Notes: generated from the sequence alone by a model not told the origin. DNA of 64,000 bases from Desulfovibrio sp. X2 (GCF_000422205.1 NZ_ATHV01000021.1:1-64000), one strand, 5' to 3'. Positions 18,482-25,351 are shown, numbered from the stretch's first letter. Program-made: numbers and translations.

Positions 18482-19377
18482 TGCTGCTGGCGCGGCGAAG
18501 GGAGGGCCGACATGGCCGTGTGCAGGTGCTCGACCCACAGCCTGGCCACGCTGTCCAGGGAGGACAGGCCGGACATCTTCACCTGCACGTCGTAGCCCTG
18601 GGCCTTCATCCGTCCGGCCCAGGAGTCGGGGGAGTCGCCGCCGATGTCGTTGTGCGCGTGGTCTCCGGCCACGGCCATGAGCGGCACGAGGCGGACCGTC
18701 CGCACGTCGAGCGTCTTCAGCCTGGCGATGATGCCGTCCTCGTCCTGCATGCCTTCGACCGTGCCCACGAAGTAGGAGGGCGACACGTTCCACAGGTCGT
18801 ACTGGATGGCCGGATAGGCCACGCTGGCCGGGTGCGCGGTGCCGTGTCCCACGAAGATCACGGCCTCCTTCTCGGCCAGGGGATACTGCGCGGCCAGGGC
18901 CTCGGCGACCTGGGCCAGGTCGTGCTCGGTGGAGAGGAGCGGCAGGCCCACGGAAACGTGCGCCGGACCGTCCGTGAGGCCCTGCATGGCCATGCAGGTG
19001 CGCACGAGCTCATGGAACTCGATGCCCGGGATCACGTGCAGGGGCTGCACCGCGACGCTGGTGAAGCCTTCCTGGGCCATACGCGCCAGCGCCATGGCCG
19101 GGGAATCGGGCCGCCGCCCCGTCTCCTTGGTCACGAGGTCGCGCACGATGTGCGAGGTGAAGGCCCAGCGCACGGGCACTCCGGGGAAGGCCTGCTGGAC
19201 CATGGCCTCGACGTTGCCGTAGGAGGCGCGTGCCTCGTCCACGCTCGAGCCGAAGGCGACGAGCAGGATGCCGGTCTTGTCCGGGCGCGGCTTGCCGTGG
19301 GCGGCCAGGGCCGGTTGCAGGGAGAAGAGCAGAAGGAAGACGGCCAGAAGGGTGTTCCGGATCGAACGCACGGGCAT
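18478..19377 (-). CDS. cbiK: Sirohydrochlorin cobaltochelatase, secreted type (CbiK-P)
   Basis: CbiK-family chelatase of 299 residues with an N-terminal signal peptide (about 1-25, ends ALAA), so it is exported. The two active-site histidine regions are kept: PLHVIPGIEFHEL and AGDHAHNDIGG. Periplasmic CbiK homologues are known from Desulfovibrio, where they bind haem and chelate cobalt or iron in vitro, but their physiological role is unsettled. Here it is first gene after a cobalamin riboswitch and is fused by overlaps to a BtuCDF-like importer, suggesting a part in corrinoid, cobalt or tetrapyrrole handling outside the membrane. The ribosome-binding site is TAGGAGG. Confidence 0.9.
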   Translation of the reverse strand: MPVRSIRNTLLAVFLLLFSLQPALAAHGKPRPDKTGILLVAFGSSVDEARASYGNVEAMVQQAFPGVPVRWAFTSHIVRDLVTKETGRRPDSPAMALARMAQEGFTSVAVQPLHVIPGIEFHELVRTCMAMQGLTDGPAHVSVGLPLLSTEHDLAQVAEALAAQYPLAEKEAVIFVGHGTAHPASVAYPAIQYDLWNVSPSYFVGTVEGMQDEDGIIARLKTLDVRTVRLVPLMAVAGDHAHNDIGGDSPDSWAGRMKAQGYDVQVKMSGLSSLDSVARLWVEHLHTAMSALPSPRQQQ

Positions 19378-19408
19378 GAGAGCCTCCTACGATTTTCCGG
19401 GGCCAATG

Positions 19409-19464
19409 AAAAAATCCCCGCCGCTTCGGACGTTCGTTCGTCCGTTCGGGCAAGGATCGCGGGG
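19409..19464 (-). terminator. Riboswitch expression platform: intrinsic terminator
   Basis: On the minus strand, CCCCGC (19459-19464) pairs with GCGGGG (19416-19421), enclosing an inner hairpin CGGACG/CGTCCG, and six U residues follow (19409-19414). It lies between the cobalamin aptamer and the cbiK ATG, as expected for a B12-induced terminator. The exact anti-terminator pairing was not worked out. Confidence 0.7.
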
Positions 19465-19502
19465 AAGGTCGCGCAGGCATTTGCCCCCGTTGCCGGCGCG
19501 AA

Positions 19503-19688
19503 GACGCAGCATGATGTCGAGACAGGTCTTCTGGCTCTCCCGGAGCCCGCTCCGCCTTCCCGCCGCGGATCGCGGCAGTGGCATGCCTGGAGGGGCCGAT
19601 TTCCCCCCGTTCGGGGGGCCGGGATTACAGCGGCGAGGGCCGCTCCGGCGTCGCACCGGATTCCCTATTAAGCGCGGATGCGCGTCTC
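19503..19688 (-). promoter_or_regulatory. Cobalamin riboswitch
   Basis: Reading the minus strand, all core elements of the AdoCbl aptamer occur in order: P1 arm GACGC, then GGGAATCCGGTGCGA, ACGCCGGAGCGG, a CGCTGTAATC stretch, CACTGCCGCGA, GGCGGGAAGGCGG, and the B12 box GAGCCAGAAGACCTGTC (19521-19537), closing with the P1 partner GCGTC. It controls the secreted cbiK, importer and cbiL operon. Cobalamin binding would be expected to lower expression through the downstream terminator. Confidence 0.93.
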
Positions 19689-19697
19689 AACGGGATG

Positions 19698-19727
19698 GAT
19701 ATGGTCCCAGAGGGGAGGGGATGTCAA
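19698..19727 (-). promoter_or_regulatory. Sigma-70 promoter of the riboswitch transcript
   Basis: Minus-strand TTGACA (19722-19727), 18-nt spacer, CATATC (19698-19703). The predicted start near 19691 is just before the aptamer 5' end, which supports the call. The -35 overlaps the stop codon of the upstream cbiK gene. Confidence 0.6.
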
Positions 19728-20521
19728 GCGCGCGCGAGGCGCTCGATGGCGGCGCGCAGGTGGCCGAGCCACAGGGCGCGGAAACCAGGATGTCCCGAGG
19801 CCCCGAGCGTCAGGGCGCGGACATGGAGACCGTGCGACTTGAAGACGGAGCGCCAGGAGGCGGGGGCCGTGCCCGCCACGTCCTCGCGGGCGTGAAAGCC
19901 GGGCACGCACATGAAGGGCAGGAGCCAGACGCGGCTGACCCCCTCGGCGCGAAGCTCGCCCGCGAGCTCGCCCGGCCCCGGGCCGCCCGTGAGCAGGCCG
20001 AGGCGCACGAGCGGGTCGGTCGCGCGGGCGCGGGCGAGAAAGCCTGCGTACTGCGCGTCGCCGCCTGCCTCGCTGCCGTGGCCCACGAGGACCACGGCCT
20101 CGTCCGGGGCGCGCTCGGCGGGCAGGAAGCCGGGCAGGGCGGCCGCGGCCGCGGCCACGTCCTCGGGGGTGTCGAGGAGCGGGCCGCCGATCTCGACGGC
20201 CGTGAACGGATCGGGGCCGCCTTGCATTTCGCGGCAGGCGGCCACGGTCCCGGCGAACTCCTGGCCCGGAATGACGTGCAGCGACTGCACGGCCACGCGC
20301 CTGACGCCCGAGGTGCGCAGGGCGGCCAGCGCCTCGGCGGGCGAGGCGGCGGGGCTGCCCGCGCAGGCGACCTTCTCGCGCACCTTGGCCGAGGTGAAGG
20401 ACCAGGCAATGGGAATCCCGGGGAAGGCCGCCGCGATCTCGCGCGCCAGGGCGCCGTAACCCTCGCGGGCGTTCGCGGCCGTGGTGCCGTAGGCGGCGAT
20501 GAGGATTGCGACGTCGTTCAT
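19724..20521 (-). CDS. cbiK: Sirohydrochlorin cobaltochelatase, cytoplasmic type (CbiK-C)
   Basis: A second CbiK-family chelatase, 265 residues, with no signal peptide (starts MNDVAILIAAYGTT). Active-site regions SLHVIPGQEF and CVPGFHAREDVAG are present. It would insert cobalt into sirohydrochlorin at the start of anaerobic cobalamin synthesis, and may also serve as ferrochelatase for sirohaem. It lies immediately upstream of the riboswitch that governs its secreted paralogue, so it is outside that control. It diverges from trmH. Confidence 0.88.
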   Translation of the reverse strand: MNDVAILIAAYGTTAANAREGYGALAREIAAAFPGIPIAWSFTSAKVREKVACAGSPAASPAEALAALRTSGVRRVAVQSLHVIPGQEFAGTVAACREMQGGPDPFTAVEIGGPLLDTPEDVAAAAAALPGFLPAERAPDEAVVLVGHGSEAGGDAQYAGFLARARATDPLVRLGLLTGGPGPGELAGELRAEGVSRVWLLPFMCVPGFHAREDVAGTAPASWRSVFKSHGLHVRALTLGASGHPGFRALWLGHLRAAIERLARA

Positions 20522-20638
20522 GGGTGTGTGGGACCGCGCACGGGGCGGGGCCGCGAGTTGCCTACGTGGGGCCGGGGGGAGCTGTCAAGCCGGTGCGGCC
20601 CTTGCCACTGGGCCGGGGGTCGGGTATCAAGCCCGGCC

Positions 20639-21229
20639 ATGCGCACTCGTATCACGGAACGCCGCAAGGACAGGATCAGGGAGGTGCTCGAAAAGCGCCA
20701 GAAAGACCTGACCCTGGTCATCGATCATGTCTGGGACCCGCACAACGTCTCGGCCATCCTGCGCTCGTGCGACGCCTTCGGCGTGCCGCAAGTGCACCTC
20801 TATTACAAGGACGAGGCCTTCCCGGACATCGGGCGCAAGTCCTCGGCCTCGGCCGGAAAATGGGTGCGCCGCATGGCCCACACGGACGCCGCCGCGATGG
20901 CCGCCTCACTCAAGGCGGACGGCATGCGCCTCCTGGCCACGGGCTTCACCGAGGATGCGCGGCCCCTGACCGAGTGGGATCTGACCTCCCCGGTGGCCGT
21001 CATCCTCTCCAACGAGCATTCCGGCGTGCGGCCCGAGCTTCTGCCGCACTGCGACGGCATGGTCTACATCCCCATGAGCGGCATGGTGCAGAGCTTCAAC
21101 GTCTCCGTGGCCGCCGCGCTCATCCTTTACGAGACCTGGCGGCAGCGTAGCGCCAAGGGCATGTACGACCGCCCGAGTTATTCCGACGACGAGCTTGAGA
21201 CGCTGTACCGCGACTGGTGCAGCCGTTAG
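20639..21229 (+). CDS. trmH: tRNA (guanosine-2'-O-)-methyltransferase, SpoU/TrmH family
   Basis: A 196-residue SPOUT methyltransferase; TrmH modifies G18 of tRNA. The three SpoU motifs are present: DPHNVSAILRSCDAFG, the strand ending SNEHSGVRPELL, and IPMSGMVQSFNVSVAAALIL with the knot and SAM-binding residues. The longest frame begins about 1.4 kb upstream inside other genes; the ATG at 20639 (MRTRITERRKDRI) is the family start. A Sua5-type tRNA gene follows, so the pair may be a small tRNA-modification unit. Confidence 0.9.
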   Translation: MRTRITERRKDRIREVLEKRQKDLTLVIDHVWDPHNVSAILRSCDAFGVPQVHLYYKDEAFPDIGRKSSASAGKWVRRMAHTDAAAMAASLKADGMRLLATGFTEDARPLTEWDLTSPVAVILSNEHSGVRPELLPHCDGMVYIPMSGMVQSFNVSVAAALILYETWRQRSAKGMYDRPSYSDDELETLYRDWCSR

Positions 21230-21307
21230 ACTCCTGCCGCGACTGACACGGCGGGGCGCGACGAACGAGAACGATGCGGGGCCCCGGCGGTCCCGGCGGG
21301 AGGCGGC

Positions 21308-21934
21308 ATGGAACAGGCCATCGAGACCATCAGGGACGGCAAGTGCCTGATCTATCCCACGGAGACCCTGTACGCCATCGGCGCGAGCGCCTTCAACGCC
21401 CAGGCGGTCGAGGAGATCGTGCGCATCAAGGCGCGGCCCAAGACCAAACCGCTTCCCATCATCATCGGCAGCATGGAGCAGCTGGCAATGGTCACCGGCT
21501 GGTTCTCCAAGGCCTTCGCCAGGCTGGCGGAGGCCTTCTGGCCCGGGCCGCTTTCCGTGCTCGTGCCCACGGGCCGCAAGCTGCCGAGCCTGGTGCGCGA
21601 CCCGCACGGCTTCACCTCCGTTCGCCTGACGGCCCACCCCCTGGCGCGCGAGCTCTGTTTGCGCGCGGACACGCCGCTCATCGCCACCAGCGCCAACAGA
21701 AGCGGTCGGCCCGGGGCCGGACGCCCCGAGGACCTGGACCCCGAACTCGTCGCGCAGGTGGACCATGTCCTGCGCGGCAAGCCCTGGCCCGCTGGCGGCC
21801 TCGCCTCCACCGTGGTGCGCTGCGTAGGCACCAGGGAGCTTCAGGTGCTGCGTGACGGGGCCATTTCCAAGGAGCAGCTCGAGGAGGCAGGGTTCACTCT
21901 GGTGGCCAAGCCGGGCGAGCGTAAAAATCCTTGA
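21308..21934 (+). CDS. L-threonylcarbamoyladenylate synthase (Sua5/YciO/YrdC)
   Basis: A 208-residue YrdC-domain protein without the C-terminal Sua5 domain, so TsaC-sized. Motifs: YPTETLYAIGASAFN, KARPKTKPLPIIIGS, FWPGPLSVLVP and ATSANRSGRPG, which bind the adenylate and carbamoyl groups. Makes the threonylcarbamoyl-AMP used to form t6A37 in tRNA. YciO paralogues look similar, so the tsaC symbol is not asserted. A 900-bp non-coding region follows. Confidence 0.85.
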   Translation: MEQAIETIRDGKCLIYPTETLYAIGASAFNAQAVEEIVRIKARPKTKPLPIIIGSMEQLAMVTGWFSKAFARLAEAFWPGPLSVLVPTGRKLPSLVRDPHGFTSVRLTAHPLARELCLRADTPLIATSANRSGRPGAGRPEDLDPELVAQVDHVLRGKPWPAGGLASTVVRCVGTRELQVLRDGAISKEQLEEAGFTLVAKPGERKNP

Positions 21935-21972
21935 ACCGGCATTTGCCTCGAAATGGCCCTTTCCGGGAATAC

Positions 21973-21997
21973 GGTACAAAATTTTACACGACCCGGA
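21973..21997 (+). promoter_or_regulatory. Conserved distal element of sRNA module 1 (putative enhancer)
   Basis: GGTACAAAA, then CACG 14 nt on and CCGGA 20 nt on. The same three blocks with identical internal spacing occur at 22347-22371. Each lies exactly 95 nt upstream of the -24 GG of a sigma-54 promoter, a typical place for an activator site. A second shared block, TGTAAC-N4-CTGAA at 22022-22036, lies 46 nt upstream of the -24. Confidence 0.55.
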
Positions 21998-22066
21998 GTA
22001 CTGGAACTGATGCTTTTTTCTTGTAACGCAACTGAATTGCAGGAAAAGATTCCTGCTCCTCGGCGT

Positions 22067-22082
22067 TGGCACGATCCCTGCT
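22067..22082 (+). promoter_or_regulatory. Sigma-54 promoter 1 (-24/-12)
   Basis: TGGCACGATCCCTGCT has the sigma-54 consensus, with GG and GC separated by exactly 10 nt. The predicted transcription start is about 22093. A perfect inverted repeat GCAGGAA/TTCCTGC (22039-22056) lies just upstream. Confidence 0.8.
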
Positions 22083-22092
22083 AATCTTTCTG

Positions 22093-22164
22093 TACCTTCC
22101 TTCCTTTTTTTGCCGAAACCGGCTTTGCAGGGTGGTCCTGCCAAAGCCGGTTTTGCATTTGTGG
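22093..22164 (+). ncRNA. Candidate sigma-54-dependent small RNA 1
   Basis: Starts with pyrimidine-rich TACCTTCCTTCC, then a hairpin of about 18 bp (22114-22155) with apical CAGG-GTGGT-CCTG and one bulged C, and then the conserved GCATTTGTGG (22155-22164). There is no plausible coding frame or ribosome-binding site. The second copy at 22467 keeps the structure through compensatory changes. The 3' end is uncertain: the transcript could stop after the U-rich stretch behind the hairpin, or run to T6 at 22313-22318, where only a 4-bp stem precedes. Not recognised as a named RNA family. Confidence 0.65.
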
Positions 22165-22346
22165 CCCCTGCGTCGCAAATGTCCCCAAAAGCCCTCTCCC
22201 ATCCCGCTTTCCCTGCTTCTCAATCCGCTGGACGCTTTTGGGCGGCTGGGCGACGGCATCGGGCCGCGCCGCCTCGGACCGTTCCCTGGAGAACGGGGAG
22301 AGCTGGGGCTCATTTTTTGTACCGGGCTTCCCGGTAAAACGGCCCC

Positions 22347-22371
22347 GGTACAAAAAACAGCACGTTCCGGA
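22347..22371 (+). promoter_or_regulatory. Conserved distal element of sRNA module 2 (putative enhancer)
   Basis: GGTACAAAA-N5-CACG-N2-CCGGA, matching 21973-21997 in sequence and spacing and again 95 nt before the -24 GG. Here it is the right half of a 14-bp inverted repeat (TTTTTTGTACCGGG at 22313-22326, complement at 22344-22357). TGTAAC-N3-CTGAA recurs at 22397-22410, 45 nt before the -24. Confidence 0.55.
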
Positions 22372-22440
22372 AGCTTCATCTGTCTTGCGTTTTGAATGTA
22401 ACATGCTGAAATATTACTAATATTTTTTAAATACGGAGAT

Positions 22441-22456
22441 TGGCACGCTCCCTGCT
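22441..22456 (+). promoter_or_regulatory. Sigma-54 promoter 2 (-24/-12)
   Basis: TGGCACGCTCCCTGCT, with GG-N10-GC spacing identical to promoter 1 and 374 bp downstream of it. The upstream flank (22410-22435) is very AT-rich, which could favour DNA bending. The predicted start is about 22467. Confidence 0.8.
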
Positions 22457-22466
22457 TATCTCGAAT

Positions 22467-22534
22467 TACCTTCCTTCTTTTGCTGAAGCCGGTTGTACAG
22501 GGTGGTCCTGTGCAGCCGGCTTCGGCATTTGTGG
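22467..22534 (+). ncRNA. Candidate sigma-54-dependent small RNA 2
   Basis: Same layout as RNA 1: leader TTACCTTCCTTC, a 17-bp unbroken hairpin (22485-22523, two G-U pairs) with apical ACAGG-GTGGT-CCTGT, then GCATTTGTGG (22525-22534). Relative to copy 1 at least three base pairs have changed on both sides, for example U-A to G-C, A-U to G-C and G-C to A-U, so pairing is conserved rather than sequence. A possible terminator lies at 22559-22584, which would give a transcript of about 118 nt. Confidence 0.65.
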
Positions 22535-22558
22535 AGGGAGATCGTCTTCCGGTCTTTC

Positions 22559-22584
22559 GGGCTGCAGCCGCGGGAGCCCCTTTT
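22559..22584 (+). terminator. Possible terminator of small RNA 2
   Basis: GGGCT (22559-22563) can pair with AGCCC (22575-22579) and is followed by CTTTT. The stem is short, so the call is tentative. Confidence 0.35.
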
Positions 22585-22691
22585 CCCACCCCGCCTCGTC
22601 CGGCTCTGCGCGAACGGACTTCGGCCGCAGTCGTCCCGTCCGTCTTTGAGGTCGAAAGTGCTTCTTTCCGGCCGGTCATGGGGGCGCCCAG

Positions 22692-22717
22692 GCGGCGTTT
22701 AAAAAATTGAACGCCGC
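22692..22717. other. Hairpin between the sRNA module and the NUDIX gene
   Basis: GCGGCGTT (22692-22699) and AACGCCGC (22710-22717) form a perfect 8-bp stem around an A-rich loop. A T5 run occurs 15 nt later, too far for a classical terminator. It could block read-through or act as an operator dyad. Confidence 0.35.
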
Positions 22718-22758
22718 ATGACGCAAGGATGATTTTTCCCCCTTTCTTCCTCATCATC

Positions 22759-22787
22759 TTGTCACGGCATTTTATTTGGCCTAGTGT
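22759..22787 (+). promoter_or_regulatory. Possible sigma-70 promoter of the glycogen operon
   Basis: TTGTCA (22759-22764), 17-nt spacer, TAGTGT (22782-22787), about 75 nt upstream of the NUDIX start. It is a moderate match to consensus. Confidence 0.4.
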
Positions 22788-22861
22788 CGAAGGTCGGAAA
22801 TGCACGCTGTCGTTTGCTTTCCGGTCTGCCGTTCCGGATTCTCGCTCTGGAGTGTGAAAAG

Positions 22862-23347
22862 ATGCTGAAGACCTTTCCCTGCCCGCACTGCGGGCAGGAT
22901 ATCTCTTTGTACGCCAACCCCCTGCCCACCGTGGACGTGGTCGTCTACCTGCCCTGGCGGGGGGTCGTCCTGGTGGAGCGCCGCAACGCACCCCTCGGCT
23001 GGGCTCTGCCGGGCGGCTTCGTGGACGAGGGCGAGACCGTGGAGACGGCCGCCGTGCGCGAGGCGAGCGAAGAGACCGGCCTGGACGTCGAGCTCTCCGG
23101 CATCCTGGGCGTCTACTCCCGACCGGACCGGGACCCGCGGCACCACACCATGAGCGTGGTTTTCACCGCGCTGCCGAAAACGCCGGGCGATCCCACCGGA
23201 GGGGACGACGCGAGCAGCGCCGTCTATTTCCCGCTCGACGCGCTGCCCTCGCCCATCGTCTTCGATCACGCGGAGATCCTGCGGGATTTCGCGCACACGA
23301 TCGCGCACGCGAACCGCTACGTTCTCGGCACACCGAGCAGGAGATAG
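22862..23347 (+). CDS. NUDIX hydrolase with N-terminal zinc-ribbon-like motif
   Basis: A 161-residue NUDIX pyrophosphatase. The NUDIX box is GGFVDEGETVETAAVREA followed by SEETGLD (about residues 51-75), a complete match to GX5EX7REUXEEXGU. The N-terminus has a CPHC pair (FPCPHCGQDI) that may be half of a metal-binding ribbon. Its place directly before glgA (9 bp) suggests an ADP-sugar or ADP-ribose substrate, but specificity cannot be read. The ATG at 22862 is preferred over an upstream in-frame start because it begins at the conserved region. Confidence 0.82.
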   Translation: MLKTFPCPHCGQDISLYANPLPTVDVVVYLPWRGVVLVERRNAPLGWALPGGFVDEGETVETAAVREASEETGLDVELSGILGVYSRPDRDPRHHTMSVVFTALPKTPGDPTGGDDASSAVYFPLDALPSPIVFDHAEILRDFAHTIAHANRYVLGTPSRR

Positions 23348-23356
23348 GAAAGAGAG

Positions 23357-24844
23357 ATGACCCCCGCCGCAATCGAGCGCTACGACGTGGTCTTCGTGAC
23401 CTCGGAGATGTATCCCTTCTCCAAGACCGGCGGCCTGGCCGACGTTCTCGGCGCGCTGCCTCCGGCACTCGCCAGGCTGGGCCTTCGCGTCGGCGTGATC
23501 TCGCCCATGTACGGACGCATGAAGGCCGAGGAGTTCGATCCGCGCCTCGTTTCCTCGGACTGCCACGTGGGCTATCCCTGGCCGCCCATCACCGCGGAGA
23601 TATACCAGGCCGAGTATTACGGCGTGACCGTGTGGTTCGTTGCGCGCGACGAGTACTTCGACCGCCGCCACTACTACAACACCTACAAGGGCGACTATTT
23701 CGACAATTGCGAACGCTTCACCTTCTTCTCCCGCGCCGCGGTCGAATGGCTGAAGCGCCTGGGCCGCGTGCCCGGCATCATCCACGCCAACGACTGGCAG
23801 TCCGCCCTCGTGCCCACCTGGATCCACTATCTGCGCCGCACCGATCCCTACTGGCGCGAGTGCAAGACGGTCATGACCATCCACAACCTGGCCTTCCAGG
23901 GGCGATTCTCCTCCCGGCTCTTCTTCGATTCCGGCCTGCCGCACGAGGCCTGGAACATGGACGGCTGCGAGTTCTGGGGGGACTTCAACCTGCTCAAGTC
24001 GGGCATCGCCTTCGCGGATGCCATCAGCACGGTCAGCCCGTCCTATGCCGACGAGATCCTGACCCCGGAATTCGGCTGCGGTCTTGAAGGCATCCTCAAC
24101 AAGCGCTCCGACCGCCTGATCGGCATCATCAACGGCGCGGACTACGACGTCTGGGATCCGCGCAGGGACAAATACCTGCCGTCGAGCTACTCGACCGAGC
24201 GCATGACCGGCAAGATGTGGTGCAAGAAGAAGCTGATCCGGGAATACTACCTCTCGGACATGCTCGAGAACCGGCCCATCCTGGGCTTCATCGGCCGTCT
24301 GCGGCGCCAGAAGGGTATCGACATGCTCCTCGACGTCCTGCCCGAGATCATGGATCTCGGCGTGGGGCTGCTCGTGCTCGGCGAAGGCAACCTGGACTAC
24401 GAGGCCAGGCTCCTCGAGATGATGGAGGAGTACCAGGGGCAGCTGCACGTTATCATCGGCTACACCGAGGAGCTGGCCCACCGCATCCAGGCGGGCAGCG
24501 ACATCTTCCTCATGCCCTCGCGCTACGAGCCCTGCGGCCTGACCCAGATGTACGCCCTGCGCTACGGCACTCCGCCAGTGGCCACGGCCGTGGGCGGATT
24601 GCGCGACACCATCACCGCCTATCCGCATCCGGAGGCCACGGGCTTCACCTTCGAGAAGGCCGACAGCAGGCTCTTCTTCGACGCCGTGCACACGGCCGTC
24701 GAACGATGGGAGGACAGGGAGTTCTGGAACGACATGGTGCACCGCGCCATGACCCGGGACTTCTGCTGGGACAGGTCGGCGGAGCAGTACCAGGAGCTTT
24801 ACCGTTCGCTCGGCCAAGCGACGCCCGGCAATTTCTTCAAATAG
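23357..24844 (+). CDS. glgA: Glycogen synthase (ADP-glucose type)
   Basis: GT5 glycosyltransferase elongating alpha-1,4-glucan from ADP-glucose. Its 495 residues match the family length. The KTGGL nucleotide-sugar motif is at about 21-25 ([14 protein letters not shown]) and a second glycine-rich loop, [18 protein letters not shown], is near the C-terminus. The ribosome-binding site is AGGAAAGAGAG. It is followed by a CBM48 protein and the branching enzyme, together a glycogen-building set. Confidence 0.95.
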   Translation: MTPAAIERYDVVFVTSEMYPFSKTGGLADVLGALPPALARLGLRVGVISPMYGRMKAEEFDPRLVSSDCHVGYPWPPITAEIYQAEYYGVTVWFVARDEYFDRRHYYNTYKGDYFDNCERFTFFSRAAVEWLKRLGRVPGIIHANDWQSALVPTWIHYLRRTDPYWRECKTVMTIHNLAFQGRFSSRLFFDSGLPHEAWNMDGCEFWGDFNLLKSGIAFADAISTVSPSYADEILTPEFGCGLEGILNKRSDRLIGIINGADYDVWDPRRDKYLPSSYSTERMTGKMWCKKKLIREYYLSDMLENRPILGFIGRLRRQKGIDMLLDVLPEIMDLGVGLLVLGEGNLDYEARLLEMMEEYQGQLHVIIGYTEELAHRIQAGSDIFLMPSRYEPCGLTQMYALRYGTPPVATAVGGLRDTITAYPHPEATGFTFEKADSRLFFDAVHTAVERWEDREFWNDMVHRAMTRDFCWDRSAEQYQELYRSLGQATPGNFFK

Positions 24845-24944
24845 TCGCCGAGCCACTTGCGGGCGACAACGGAAAGAAGTAGTTTTCTGCTAAGGTCGAT
24901 AGAAGTGTTTGTTATCGATATGGAAGACATCAGGAGGAACGATC

Positions 24945-25253
24945 GTGGCCCTCTCAAAGAAATTCCTGAAGAATAAGCCCGTCTGCAAAGTGACGTTCAA
25001 CATCGATTCCGGCGTGACCAAGGATGCCAAGAAGGTCTTTCTGGTCGGCGAGTTCAACGGCTGGAAGGTGGATTCCACGCCCATGCGCAAGCTCAAGGAC
25101 GGCAGCTTCACCCGCACGCTCGACCTCGACACCGGCCGGAGCTACCAGTTCCGCTACCTCGTCGACGGCCGCGACTGGCAGAACGACGGGCAGGCCGACG
25201 GCTACGAGTACAGCCCCTTCGGCAACTGCGAGAACTCGGTCGTGACCGTTTAG
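24945..25253 (+). CDS. Stand-alone CBM48 (isoamylase N-terminal) domain protein
   Basis: A 102-residue protein consisting almost entirely of a CBM48 glycan-binding domain of the AMPK-beta/isoamylase-N type: [19 protein letters not shown], then [21 protein letters not shown] and a YEYSPFG end. The GTG start at 24945 has a strong AGGAGG six bases upstream; an in-frame start at 24909 lacks this. With no catalytic part it probably targets or regulates the neighbouring glgA or glgB on glycogen. That role is inference from the operon. Confidence 0.85.
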   Translation: MALSKKFLKNKPVCKVTFNIDSGVTKDAKKVFLVGEFNGWKVDSTPMRKLKDGSFTRTLDLDTGRSYQFRYLVDGRDWQNDGQADGYEYSPFGNCENSVVTV

Positions 25254-25351
25254 CTCCAGTCTTTCGGGAAATCTTTCCCTTGCCTGCTCCGCCGGGAATC
25301 CGCCCGGCGGCGCAAGGGCAGAGTATTGCCTTCAAAAACAGCGGGTCCGCC

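Noticed and set aside
22313-22357. Inverted repeat considered as a bidirectional terminator
   Set aside because: The T-run precedes the left arm and the A-run follows the right arm, which is the opposite of the order needed on either strand.
21973-22534. Two-copy repeat considered as a CRISPR array or mobile element
   Set aside because: Only two copies, 374 bp apart, with mosaic conservation limited to promoter, leader and hairpin parts; no regular spacers, terminal repeats, target duplications or cas/transposase genes.
21984-22991. 335-codon minus-strand open frame across the sRNA region
   Set aside because: Arg/Lys-rich without a ribosome-binding site, and it crosses the promoters and hairpins. 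The covariation between the two modules is in base pairing, not in codons.
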